Assembly: GCF_029867415.1 (NCBI RefSeq)
Contig: NC_081183.1
Span: 146,626,798-146,690,797 of the forward strand
Reading direction: 5' to 3'
Length of the DNA: 64,000 bases
DNA from: Vicia villosa
Lineage: Eukaryota > Streptophyta > Magnoliopsida > Fabales > Fabaceae
Of the stretch, positions 9,333-20,274 are shown in pieces. The notes beneath the pieces are model-generated. The model worked only from the letters and a program-made list of their open reading frames with translations. It was not told the DNA's origin and searched no databases. Within the stretch, counting starts at the first letter, position 1. The number at the start of each line of letters is the position of its first letter. Position numbers and translations under genes: made by a program.

Positions 9333-10514
9333 ACCACCATAAAGATTCGGCTACTTCTCTCACCAATTCCACACAATGGGAATTAGCTACCGCTGTCCCA
9401 CCACCATAAGGGATACAGCCCACAACATGATTATGAAATGCATGCATCACATACCGCATGCTAATCATCAACACCAAACAACTGAATAATCATAATCATC
9501 AACCAATGCAATAACAATATAAACCACCACAACCAGTTAAATCAGGTGTTTTAAATTAAATTCGAGTCACAACTCCACCACTATTTTATTGCATAAATCA
9601 CTGAATTAGTCTCACTATGTTCGAAACGGCACATCAAACAGACTAACAGTTAAAAAGTTATACATCGTTAAACTTTAACAAAAATCCCAAACAGCACAGC
9701 ACGCGGCGCCAACATCCACACGCGGCGCGAAGCGAGGAAAAAGTTACGCTTTCGCGGCGCCAACACCTACACGCAGCGCGAAGCGAGGAAAAGGTTACGC
9801 CTTCGCGGCGCCAACACAGGTACGCGGCGCGACCTGTGCGTATCAAAACATCCTGTCATTCAGCCCACCTGTTCGCGGCGCCACCCTGTGCACGCAGCGC
9901 GAACCGGTGATTTCAGAACCCCAACCTGCAGAAAACAGCATTCTATCCTTCCCAATTGCTCTCAAATCATACCAGTACAAATTTCAGAAAAATAAACCAC
10001 ACATACGACATAAATTGCACGTTTACGCATACTCCTAATCATGTTTAACATCATTATTCATCACCAATCATCATTCACAACCTAATTGAATCAAAGTTCT
10101 ATAAACCCCAAAACCCCAAACCGACATATAATCCAATTCGAAATCCTAACATACAAATTCCATCGAATCATTCATACAACCCATAATAGAGGTTAATGAG
10201 AAGAATCCCCCCTTACCTCGATGTCGAATTCTTGGATGCTCTTTCTCTTCGCACTTGCTCTTCTCCCAATTTCACGTTCAATCTTCTCTTCTCCCTTTTG
10301 GTTCTTGTTTCACAAAATACTCCTCTTTTCTATTTTTATGAAAATATAACTTTATTTTAGAAAAGGGCTTTGCAACTGATACACCCCCCAACTGCTACTT
10401 ACAACACTGGCCCATTAGCCTTATTTCATCCCTATTCTCAAATAATTCCATTTAATTCTAATATTTAATAAAAAAATTAATTAAATTAAATAAAGAATTT
10501 TATGGGGTGTTACA
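9333..10514 (-). mobile_element. Minus-strand gypsy LTR fragment, cut by Ogre-A
   Basis: On the minus strand this begins TGTAACACCCC at 10514, the LTR start typical of plant Tekay/Del chromoviruses, and runs to the Ogre-A boundary. Reading minus, it passes a GC-rich part (9700-9905) with repeated CGCGGCGC/GGCGCCGCG blocks, then TAACTTTTTAACTGTTAGTC. The latter aligns with a similar stretch after the palindromes in the plus-strand LTR at 11852-14270. The remainder would lie left of Ogre-A, outside the window. Confidence 0.6.
9690..9905. repeat. GC-rich degenerate repeats in the minus-strand LTR
   Basis: Blocks of about 60 bp recur, built from ACGCGGCGCGAAGCGAGG, AAAAGTTACGC and TTCGCGGCGCCAACA. 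They repeat about three times before fading. The stretch stands out sharply from AT-rich neighbours. Its open frame at 9658-9846 on the minus strand is a by-product of the repeat. Confidence 0.75.
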
Positions 10515-11851
10515 ATTACAAGCTCCAAAAGAACACTATTATAGCTTAGTGATGATGGTTTATGCGCCATCAAGATTTTCGGCTACCTATTGACAAATTA
10601 AAGAACTGATAGCCCTTAATCTCTTATTGATAGTAGATGAGATCATGTTGGATGGGATAGAATTTTCTTTCCAGCTTGATGGTGTGTAAAGTGTTCGACG
10701 TTATATCGAGAGGATGATCGTTCACCATTTCTCGTGAACCTAATGGAGAAGTGGCTAGAAAAGAACTGGGACTTATTGAATAGTTCGGAGACTTGAGTTT
10801 CTATGCAAGCTAACACCGTGGAGTGGAAGGTTGAGGATATCAAAGGTGAACAATTATTTTCTGGTGGATAGTAAAAGAGAGTCAGAAGTTAGACGTGAAA
10901 CTTGTAGATCTGGTGGTTGATGGAAATAAAAATGAGGACAGTGACTTGAGGTAGATGCTCAGAGTGGCGCAACTGAAGCGTGATGAGCAATAGTTAGGTA
11001 TGTGGTGTGATTTGTTAGGAGTCGAGGGTTAAACATTAGAAGCCTACAAGATTGATGCAAACCATTGGGCATTCCAGAATGGAAGTGATAAGTGACAGGT
11101 TTATATATTAGTCATGTTGCTACCATGTCAATAGATGTATCGATTTGCATGTTGGATTGGTGGATTGTTGATATCATGATGTTATATTATTGTAAGGTCG
11201 TGTTGTGTGATATCTAACTTCAAATGTATTCTTTGTGAATTGTTGATATTTCATAATATATCAAGATATCGAATTGATGCTATGTGATGTTATAATGGTT
11301 TGGTTGTTGCTGTTGTGATGCTATTGTTGGTTGGCTATTGATTGTTGGGAATAATGAGTAATACTATGTGTTATGATAAAGTTTGATTATGTTGTTATAT
11401 TAATGTGTCTATGAAGATGACATGGAGATGTAAATGATGTTGTTATTGTTGTTATTGTTTTGTTGAGGATTGATATACACAGATATGAGGGTACCATTGT
11501 GTATGTGTTTTTGGTGTTGATGACGTTGTTATGATGATACTGTAATGATGTATTGATGATGTTTCATGTCCAAATATAAACGTGTCATATTGATGATGAT
11601 TATGGTGTTGCTACAATGAAATGTTGTTATGTGTTGTTATGTTTCTTAGTTGCTATGTCGCGAAGCCGGTGAATGATTAGCGTGTGCATTTGGTTGAATT
11701 GTTATCGTGTTATCAGTATGTCTGGATTAGTGGTAATCGAAGTGTTGTAAAAAATGATGTGAGAGTTGATAGTTGGGTTCTAGAGTCATATTCAGGAGTT
11801 GTTCGCACCAAATAATTTTCGAGGACGAAATGTTTTTAAGTGGGAGAGAGT
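10515..11851 (+). pseudogene. pol: Decayed Tekay/Del-type gypsy pol remnant
   Basis: No long frame survives. A conceptual reading in shifting frames gives pieces typical of the linker after RNase H: a leucine-rich DLSFYAS-like stretch near 10785, then KESQKLDVKLVDL near 10870-10910. An integrase start (PLGIPEWKW) follows near 11060-11085. The rest of the integrase and the chromodomain are missing. The end, near 11820-11851, has GAGGACGAAA followed by the purine-rich AAGTGGGAGAGAG tract before an LTR start. Between 11100 and 11760 the sequence is TTG/ATG-rich and uninformative. Confidence 0.65.
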
Positions 11852-12634
11852 TGTAACACCATGATTGATTTAATTAATTATTTGTAATTAATTTTTATGA
11901 TATTGTGTGTTATTTGGTTTTTTGTGTGTTTGAGAACCCTTCTGTGTAGGGTGATATCCTTAGAAATTAGAAATAGAGGTATTGGAGGTGTGTGAGCAAA
12001 TGTGTAGAAACATAGGGGTGGCAGGAGAATGTTGTTACCAGTATTATTTGAATTAAAATTTAAATAGATTAAATAATGTTAGTAACAATAAGATTAAATA
12101 ATTATTTTGTTTTGATTTTATTTGTTTTAATTAGTTGAGAATAATAATAATTATTATTATAATATAATAAGAGAAATTAGAGAATTGGGAGGTAGAACCA
12201 ATGTTACCTGAAAAAAGAAGAGGAAGAGAGATAGGGCTTGAGAAAAAAGAGGAGAGAACTCCATTGTTAGAGGTGAAGAAGCTTTACTAGAAATTTTAAG
12301 GTATGGTGGGGGTTCTAATTGTCTAATGGGATACACAATAATTTGTGGGTAATGGAAATTACTCGTAGAATCTAATCCTATTGCTTGTTACAAATCTTGG
12401 TTTAGTGAGAATTTTATTCTATCGATGAATTTGGTGAAATAGATTATGCAATTCTTGTGATTATATGCATATTTATGAATTTAGGTGCGTTATAATGTTG
12501 CTAAATTATGTACGTAGCAGAGGACTATTACTCGTAATATGTGATTGTGTTTTATGTGCGAATTGTGACTTTTGGGTTGCAGGAAAAGTGCTTTTCGTGC
12601 AAGAAAAACTGCAGAAAAATGATTATGGAGTCGA

Positions 12635-12743
12635 GGTAACCGGTTACCTTGTGATGTAACCGGTTACATCATGAAAAACTAGGTTTTTTTGGCCTTTGGG
12701 GACTGAGGTAACCAATTACCTTGTGATGTAACCGGTTACATCA
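12635..12743. repeat. Paired AACCGGTT palindromes
   Basis: GGTAACCGGTTACC (12635-12648) is followed by the perfect 20-bp palindrome TGATGTAACCGGTTACATCA (12652-12671). The pair recurs at 12707-12743 with the first member changed to GGTAACCAATTACC. The second 20-bp palindrome is identical in both copies. Confidence 0.95.
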
Positions 12744-13289
12744 CTGTGTTGACAGAATTTTGTAAAACTTTGAAAATTCATAACTTTAACTTCGGGTGTC
12801 CGTTTAACGCGCCATTTGAACCTGTGAAAAGCTAATATAATTTAATTTCTTGTATAAATGGTATCATGTTCTTGGAAAGAAATTTAGTCAGTGTTTAATG
12901 AAGTTTGGTGGTGTCAGTGTATGACGTGGGTGGTTGTTTTTTCGTGAAACTTTGAAAATTAATAACTTTTGACTCGGGTGTCCGTTTGGCGTGCTGTTTT
13001 GGACCATTGAAAATCTAAAAATATTCTATTTAATGTGATAATAATTTTGATAGCATAAAATAATTGTTTTTCTATTGGAGGCTTGATCCTTGTGTATCAG
13101 TGTCGTACGAAGTGTGATGAATTTTATTGTGATTGAATGATGATTTGATAAATTGCCTAGTATATGCATAATGATGTTGCTGTTGTTGGCCTGAAATGGC
13201 CGAATATTGAGGGCTTACACTTTGTTGTTGCTTAATTATGAAGTTGCATGTTTTAGTCGCCTGCATACATTGTTGAGGGCTTATGCTCT

Positions 13290-13385
13290 GTTGTTGGCCT
13301 GGATTGGAAAATTGTTGTTGCCCTGGATTGGCAAATTATTGTTAGCCTGAATTGACAAATTGTTGTTGGCCTGGATTAGCAAATT
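13290..13385 (+). repeat. Tandem repeat, 24 bp x 4
   Basis: Four 24-bp units of the type GTTGTTGGCCTGGATTGGCA plus AATT lie end to end, with a few substitutions per unit. The phrase GTTGTTGGCCTG also appears singly upstream near 13178. Confidence 0.9.
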
Positions 13386-13522
13386 GTTGAAGGATTATGC
13401 TCTGTTGGTACCATATGTATTGAGTCGATGTCAGTTGCATAGCATGACATTAAATAATTGATATGATGTTGTCTTGTAAGGTCGAAGTGTGAATTATATG
13501 CCAATATGGTTGATAAATTGTG

Positions 13523-13687
13523 TATGCTAGATGTGTTAGCATGTGATTACCTAAGTATGATACATGTGATAGTATGTGATTACATGTGTATTCTATATGT
13601 GTTAACATGTGATTACTTGCGTATGCTACATGTGTTAGTATGTGATTACCTGTGTATGCTATATGTGTTAGCATGTGATTATCTGGG
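13523..13687 (+). repeat. Tandem repeat, 33 bp x 5
   Basis: Five 33-bp units begin TATGCTAGATGTGTTAGCAT and end with GTGATTACCT plus three bases. Because 33 is a multiple of three, both strands stay open through the array, giving periodic reading frames of about 70 codons. They have no other coding support. Confidence 0.92.
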
Positions 13688-14270
13688 TATGCTATTGATG
13701 TAACATTGTGGCAATTGTATGGGTATGATATGTTACTGGGATGTATGTTATGCTTGTAATAACCTGTTGTTCACTTCTTATTATACATTCCATTATATAA
13801 TTATGATATCTCACCCTTACTGTTTGAATATTGCCTCTACGTGGGTAAAGTGCGGGTAATGAGGATTAGTACGCTTTTTGAGTAGCTTGGAAGATGTTGT
13901 TCTTCCTGTTGCTTATGTCGAGTCGGGTAATGCTCTGATACGTAAGGGGGACGTTTATTTTATTTATGTTTTGGAGTGACATTATGTATAACTCTCTTTG
14001 TTGGATAAATTTCGGTGTTTGACGTTAGTTTTGAATATTTATAATATTAGTTCATGTTGAAGAGTTAAATGATTGTTATTGATGAATTTCGTTGCTAATA
14101 AAGTTATTGAAATTCAGATATGAAAAATAATTGATTTATGTTTTAATATGTGTTATGTATCGTATTGTATGAGTATGATGGTGAATGAATGTGACATCGT
14201 AAATGTTTAAATTGGCTTTAATTTACTCCGATTTTATTATAAATCATGTCGGGGAATTTAGGGTGTTACA

Positions 14271-14869
14271 ATTGGTGTACCACATACATCGCGCCAGGAC
14301 GGGTGGGATAGTAGATAATAGAGGCAGAGGAGGTGGTGGACGTAAAGGAGACGCTAGAGGCAGAGGAGAGGATGTAGATGTTGTCTGGCACACACAGTAG
14401 TGACCGTGCTTATTATTTTAATGTTTGTATTTTGATTACATTGATGTACTATTTTCTTGATTATGTATATGACATATGACTATGTGGATGATGTATATGA
14501 TATATTATTTTAACGTGCTATATAACATTGAGTAGACATATCACTATTTTGATGTACTATATTTTAATGTATTATTTTGTTGCACAAAAAAATTATAGTT
14601 TTAGAGTGAAAGTTTAAAATATAGCGGAAGGTACCGTAGGTACATCTATATAATATTCTGTTTTTAGGACGTTTCATAGCTTCATCTTTGATAGTTTCCC
14701 TGAACTGAATTAAGTTGATTCTGAATTAAGTAGATGTAGCTCTGGAAAAAAGCAAATTCTGAACAAAAAAGTGTGCTTCTTGATATGTAATATCTGGAAG
14801 CAGGGAGCGTTAATGTAATTACGTCAGGTGCCTAAGAGTATCAAGGGGTGGATTAAGATATTGTCTTAA

Positions 14870-14870
<1 letters not shown>
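14271..14870. other. Intergenic sequence with an Arg/Gly-rich open stretch
   Basis: The segment 14280-14400 reads as an RGRGGGGRKGDARGRG-like tail ending in a stop. It could be the last piece of a broken gene or transposon protein with an RGG-type end, but I do not recognise it. The rest is AT-rich with no other feature. Confidence 0.3.

Positions 14871-14904
<34 letters not shown>
14871..14904. repeat. (TTA)n microsatellite at the copia-A 5' end
   Basis: An uninterrupted TTA run abuts the 5' LTR. Its last five bases, ATTAT (14900-14904), match the five bases after the 3' LTR, so copia-A probably inserted into a TTA microsatellite. Confidence 0.9.
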
Positions 14905-14905
<1 letters not shown>

Positions 14906-15331
14906 GTGAGATATTGGATCGAACTCTAGTATGGCCGAAGGGTAGCTTCTTGGTTCGACAGGGTTAAGCATGAAGTCGAAGGTTGTTCATATGCTTGTGT
15001 CGAAGATGCTAGGGTTGTTAGCATGTTAAATTAGGTTTTAGTGTTTAAACCCTAATTTGTTAAGTTAGCTTGTTTATTAAGTTGGCTTGTGTAATGGGCC
15101 TTGTGGAAAAAGCCCATTAGTTAGTATGTTAGGTTTTATTATAAATAGCATACTAGTCTCTCATCATTGCTAAGCTGCAAATCCTAATTTGGGGTGAGAG
15201 AGGTTATTTGTTATTCTTGTAAACTTGTAATCTTGTTTTAAGAGAAAGTAAAAGAATAGCAGTTATAACCAATTCTTGTGTTCTTCTTCTTCCTTGTTTT
15301 ATACTTTGTTCTTGGCATTGAATTCACAACA
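14905..15331 (+). repeat. Copia-A 5' LTR
   Basis: It begins TGTGAGATATTGG and ends TTCACAACA and is 427 bp long. A TATA-like TATAAATA lies at 15140-15147. What follows (AATTGATGCGGTGAGC) does not match the usual initiator-Met primer site, and the gag ATG comes only 25 bp after the LTR, an unusually short leader. Confidence 0.93.
15140..15147 (+). promoter_or_regulatory. Copia-A LTR TATA box
   Basis: TATAAATA about 235 bp into the LTR. The same site is at 33078-33085 in the 3' LTR. Confidence 0.6.
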
Positions 15332-15356
15332 AATTGATGCGGTGAGCGTGGAGAAG

Positions 15357-16358
15357 ATGCCTTCAACAAAGTATGAGATTGAAAAGTTCACCGGAGTGAA
15401 TGATTTCGGTCTGTGGCGCTTGAATATGAAAGCCCTACTGGTTCAGCATGGTAGTTTGGAAGTGTTGAAGGGAGAGGCAGCCATGAATGCAGAATTGACG
15501 GCAGCAGAGAAGACGAATATGATCGAGAAAGCACACAGCGCAATTTTGTTGAGCCTTGGTGATAAGGTTCTCCGGCAGGTATCAAAGGAGACGACGGCAT
15601 CAGGGTTATGGGTGAAACTTGAAAGTTTGTATATGACCAAATCGCTGGTAAATCGACTCTACCTGAAGCAAGCTTTGTATTCATTCAAGATTATTGAAGA
15701 TAAAGTATTGGCTGAGCAGTTGGATATGTTCAACAAGCTGATTCTTGATCTTGAAAATATTGATGTGAAGATCGATGATGAAGATCAAGCGCTGTTACTA
15801 TTGTGTTCTTTGCCTCGATCACATGCTCACTTCAAAGAAACTCTCTTGTATGAAAGGGAGTCCCTGACGTTTGAAGAAGTTCAATCAGCCTTGTACTCTA
15901 AGGACTTGAATGAACGAAAGGAGCATAAACCTTCGACTGTTGGCGAAGGTTTGGCCGTTAAAGGAAAACTCTTACGAAAGGATGGTAAGTTCGACAAGAA
16001 GAAAGGCAAAAGCCAGTCGAAGTCCTACAGTGGCGAAGCATCTGGCATTCGATGCTACCATTGTAAGAAGGAGGATCACACAAGAAAGGTGTGCCCTGAA
16101 CGCCTGAAATATCATGGAGGTAAGGATAATGGCAACCCTGCTATTGTTCAAGATGATTTCGAATCATCTGATATTCTTGTGGTTTCAAGCAGTGACTCTA
16201 AGAAGGAGTGGATTATGGATTCAGGTTGCACTTGGAACATGACTCCAAACAAAGACTTGTTCGAGGAATTATGTGATCAAGATGGTGGATCAGTATTGCT
16301 GGGAAACAGCAAGGCTTGCAAGATTACAAGTGTTGGATCTGTGAGATTCAAGCTCCAT
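15357..16358 (+). pseudogene. gag-pol: Copia-A gag and protease start, interrupted by Ogre-B
   Basis: The frame encodes about 334 residues from the ATG at 15357, where copia Gag homology starts (MPSTKYEIEKFTGVNDF). An upstream in-frame ATG at 15276 lies in the LTR and is unlikely to be used. Residues 1-200 form the UBN2-type Gag. A zinc knuckle CYHCKKEDHTRKVC (C-x2-C-x4-H-x4-C) lies at about 233. The aspartic protease motif DSGCT is at about 288. The following WNMTP has N where family members usually have H. The part is open up to the Ogre-B insertion in codon phase, inside the protease, so the product would be truncated. Confidence 0.9.
16354..16358. other. Target-site duplication TCCAT, left copy
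   Basis: TCCAT here and at 29757-29761 exactly flank Ogre-B. This is a 5-bp duplication typical of LTR retrotransposon integration. Confidence 0.95.
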
Positions 16359-18038
16359 TGTCATACCCCAAAATTTGCCCATGTTATTTTCCACACATAA
16401 AATCAAATCAAAACACACTCTCCTATACAAGGCTCTGAACTAGGGTTTAGGGCATTCAAAAGAAAATCACTGAATCAATGGCTCAAGGTGGATCCATAGG
16501 GTCACAAACATCCCAAAGAATCTCCATGCAAGGTTTCAAGCCAATCAGAACAAATTTAGTCCCTCAAATCCTGATCAGGTCAACAGTCGACTCTCAAGGG
16601 CAAAACAGTCATTTCAAGTCAATATACAGTCAAAGTTCAAGACATTTGGTCAAAAACATCCTCATAACCCTAAAATCATCATTTGATCAAGGGTTGATCA
16701 TGATGATGCAAGGAAAGATCAGAAAAGTCAAAAGTCAAAAGTTACTATTTCGGGCATGAACTGAAAAAGTCAACCAAACTTTGAAAATTCACCAAATATT
16801 CATACTTTATCAGAAAAATTCCCACCAAAGCTCATTTTGAAGGGAATTCATTCCTCTATCCAATGGTCCAAGAATCAGAGCCCATAGGTCAATGGTTTAA
16901 GAGATATGGCTTCATACATTATAGGTCCTTTCCAAAAGTCAACAAAAAGACACTTTTTTCAAAAGGTCATAAAATGAGAATGGAAAACGATTTTGATACG
17001 AGATCAAAGACACTAGTTAGAGGACTCTCTAAGGTTTCTAAAAAGTCCTAGAACACCTCCATACCTCAAAAATTGAGGGAGATACACCTTGTCAAAGTTG
17101 GACTATTTTTGGAAAAAAATGTGAAAGAAAAAGGTCCAAAACTTCAAAATTTCCAAATGGGCCTATATTTTCTTCATCCAAACTTCATCTTAGGCCCATG
17201 CACGTCCTAAAAAATATATTCTTATATTTTTACTATTTTTATTGATATTTATGGTTTTTATTTATTAAAAATTATAATTTAATCATAAAAATAATGAAAA
17301 TAAGATATATGATTTTTCTCTTCAATTATGAGCCAAAGATTCAATCAATATACACTCCAAAACTAAATCAAATTTCGTGCACATGATTATGGGAAAAAGA
17401 TTGGATCAATTAGCCATAATTAGAAATATTCATGATTAATTTTCAATCAAATTTTCCAAACTTTGCAATCAAAGATTTCCAAAGATTCAAACCAATTTTA
17501 TCAACCCTAAACGTTCACATATATATACTGATCAAGTCCATAGCACAAGGGGAGGAGAATTGGCTGCAAGAACCCTAAATCCCGAGTTCAAAAAAATCAA
17601 GCAAAACTCAAGAGTCAATTTTGAGATTGAGGTCGATTCAAGTGTTGCTACCGATCAGGATTGATTCCCAGGGTATTTTTGAGTGCGTCTCCATCCTCCC
17701 CCAAGTCCCTAACTCTCTCAATCCGTCGCAAATCCTCAAGGTTTGTCGTTTTTAAGTTTTGTTCGATTTGCATATTACAAGCATTCTCATTGATTTAAGA
17801 TTGCATATTCATGTTTATATTGATGAATAGATCGATTCTGGAATTCTAATTACATTTCTATGCAGTATCGAGTGAGATACCATAATTAGGGTTCAAGCTT
17901 GTTTTTAGGGTTTTTTTGTACAGAGAGAATTTGGTCAAATCGAGACCATGGTTAGATTCGTGAGGACCATACGAACATGATGGTGCCCTCGCGAAAAATT
18001 TATATCTCCTCTAGGTAGTATTCGCTGTTTTTCGCAGG

Positions 18039-18088
18039 TATAAAAGACTGGAGCTTTTACAGCGCTTTGGTAATATGCGCTGTAAAAG
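18039..18088 (+). promoter_or_regulatory. TATA box followed by a 12-bp inverted repeat in the Ogre-B LTR
   Basis: TATAAAAG (18039-18046) is followed after seven bases by CTTTTACAGCGC (18054-18065). Eleven bases later comes its exact complement GCGCTGTAAAAG (18077-18088). The arrangement is repeated in the 3' LTR at 27543-27592. A start site about 25-30 bp from the TATA box would lie in or next to the hairpin. Confidence 0.6.
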
Positions 18089-20076
18089 GTGAATTGCAGA
18101 AAATCTGTGGGGAAGATGACTGCGTGGCGTAGTCTGATTGGCCCATTCAAACGAGCCAGCGCGCGAAAGTGGAAGAGAAGCAGCCTCGGATCCAGCGCAT
18201 CATGACTCACCAGCTTATCGTGGTCCCTCCTCGCTCCAGCCATCAGATCATGGCGCCATCTCATCCAACGCACCTGAAGCCGCATATCCACCATGGACCA
18301 ACACGCGCGCGCCACACCCGATCAGAAGTTAAGTATTTTTGAATTTTTTTAATTTTAATTACACAGCCGTTGTTTTTTTTATATATATGTATATATACTT
18401 TTGTTTTATTTATTGAATTTGTTTTCTTATATAAAAACTATATAAAATTTTTAATAAATATATTAATATCTATTATTTTAACCTTTTTATATATAACATC
18501 TAATATATGTTATTTGTAATATTTTTCTTAAAATAAATGAAATAATTATTTAAATTGTAAAAATCTTTAAAAATTCATATCTATTTTATTTTAATCCTAA
18601 AAATTTCCTAAAAATTATTTCTGTACTCGATTTTATTTTTATCCCGGTCGAGAGACCAATAATTGATTAAGTCATTTATTTTGATTTATGCCCTAATCAG
18701 GGTTTAGGATGAGCATGCCCTACACTGATTTTATTTTCTTTTCTTATTATCAGAGTTAGCAACATGATTCGCCCCGAGTGCGCGCCTTCAACAAACCTCA
18801 AAGATAAGTGTTCTATTCTATTTAATTTTAATTATACTTAAATTAATTTACTTTTAGGGTTTGCTTTGCCTTCACCTATTTTCTGCCTCGTTTCAGGGTC
18901 AATCCTAAAGGCGCCTAACAACCATATCAGATCAAATTCGAATCGAAGCTAAGTATTCCCTATTTATTCATTATTAATTTATTTTTCTTTCATTTTATTT
19001 ACGTTAACCCTGATCATCTTCGAATTAATAATACACTCACGCCTTGTCCGTTTCCGTGTCTGTTCTAATGATCAGAGTCAATGTTTCTGACAAACCCTTG
19101 CCCTCAACCCTGTCAGGCAAACACCAAAGCTAAGTACATTCTCTCTGTTTTACCTTTAATTCATTATTTTATTTTTCTTAATTAATGAAGTCTGCCCTCG
19201 AACCGATTATGCACTCACCTTCAATTTTCTGTTTCTTCCTTTTTGTCAGGTTTATCAATTGTCAAAGCTACGTTACTGGTAACCCTGAACCCTGTCTTAA
19301 TATTTTCTCTGTTTTATTATTACTTGTATCAAACCCTGATAAGGGATCCACTGGTTACAATTTCCCGCCCCCTTTATTGCTTTATATTATTATGTACTGC
19401 GTGGTTAGTAATTTAGGGAGTGCAACTCTGAATCAATTAGAATAACTAAACACAAGATAATATAATCTGAATTGAATCACATGATTGGTGCACACACGCA
19501 CGCTTTTTGGGTAACCCTCTCTGTTGCCTGTTGCCTGTTGCCTGTTGCCTGTTGCCTTTGTGTTTTTGCAGAATAAGTCTCGTCCCTCGAATTCGAGGAT
19601 ACCTCAGCCATGTTGCCTCGATAAAAAGGTCACGACCCTAATGATGCTGCCTTCGATACACAAATGACCTCGACCCTCGGATGTTGCCTACGGAAAAAGG
19701 CTGAGGTATCTTCTGGCTGCCTACAAAAATGGCTTATTCTGATCCTTGCCTCAGACTACCTGCCCTTCTATGGCATGGGACAGTCTTATGGCAAAGGATG
19801 CTTCGATGACCCTTCAACCTCCAAACGAAAGGCTTCCTGCCCTCTTATGGCAAGGATAGACCCTTTCATTCTGAAAGGCAAAAAGAGACCTATCATCTGA
19901 GTTTAAGGTAATTGCCCCTAATTGCCTTGCAATGCTCAAACCTTTTTATTATATTCTTTCTCATAATTTTTCAAAAGGGCAACGCTTATTCACAAGCTAA
20001 AGTCCCTATCTCTTTCATCTACATTTTCTAAACAAACGAGCAAGCAAAGCAATTAAGAGCCCATGGAAAACCAGGG

Positions 20077-20109
20077 ATGCAAAGGGTGCCTTACACCTTC
20101 CCTTTGCAT
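20077..20109. other. Conserved LTR hairpin in Ogre-B
   Basis: The same 10-bp stem ATGCAAAGGG/CCCTTTGCAT as in Ogre-A, with one loop base changed (TGCCTT for TGTCTT). The copy in the 3' LTR is at 29581-29613. Confidence 0.8.
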
Positions 20110-20256
20110 AAATTACCCCCCGAACTTAGATTTCTTCAAAAAGGTTTTTTCTGTTTCTTTTTGCCTTTCCGAATTTGTTTGGATAAAATAAAAGTCGGTG
20201 GCGACTCTTGCTTACCGCGACATTTTTAAAAAAGTCAGTTCACCGTATTACAGAAC

Positions 20257-20274
20257 TGGCGACTCTGCTGGGGA
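20257..20274 (+). promoter_or_regulatory. Ogre-B primer-binding site (tRNA-Arg type)
   Basis: TGGCGACTCTGCTGGGGA starts four bases after the 5' LTR and is identical to that of Ogre-A. Confidence 0.87.

Larger units (their letters stand above)
11852..14270 (+). repeat. Tekay-type gypsy 3' LTR (2419 bp)
   Basis: It begins TGTAACACC just after a purine-rich tract and ends GGTGTTACA, so the terminal nine bases are inverted copies. It carries two copies of a double palindrome (12635-12743) and two small tandem arrays (13290-13385 and 13523-13687). Its matching 5' LTR is not in this window. The flank ATTGG after the end could be a target duplication, but its partner is not identifiable. Confidence 0.75.
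16359..20252 (+). repeat. Ogre-B 5' LTR (3894 bp)
   Basis: It begins TGTCATACCCC and ends GTATTACA. Contents include a TATA box with adjacent inverted repeat (18039-18088), a GC-rich cassette (about 18120-18330), and an AT-rich stretch (18340-18640). Four degenerate modules follow (about 18750-19270), with TTTCAGGGT-like starts and AAAGCTAAGT-like ends. A run of GTTGCCT repeats lies at 19523-19557, then the conserved hairpin (20077-20109) and the primer-core copy (20199-20208). The small open frames inside it are present in both LTRs and look fortuitous. Confidence 0.96.

Noticed and set aside
13450..13703. Overlapping open frames of about 70 codons on both strands
   Set aside because: They arise from a 33-bp tandem repeat whose length is a multiple of three.
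14203..14400. Arg/Gly-rich frame as an RNA-binding gene
   Set aside because: Only the last 40 codons look non-random and the frame begins inside the gypsy LTR. At most it is a gene scrap.
15388..15684. Minus-strand frame of 98 codons opposite the copia gag
   Set aside because: It lies wholly antisense to a clear gag and has no homology of its own.
17935..18315. 126-codon minus-strand frame in the Ogre-B LTR
   Set aside because: Present in both LTRs by duplication, overlaps the GC-rich cassette and hairpin, and has no recognisable domain.
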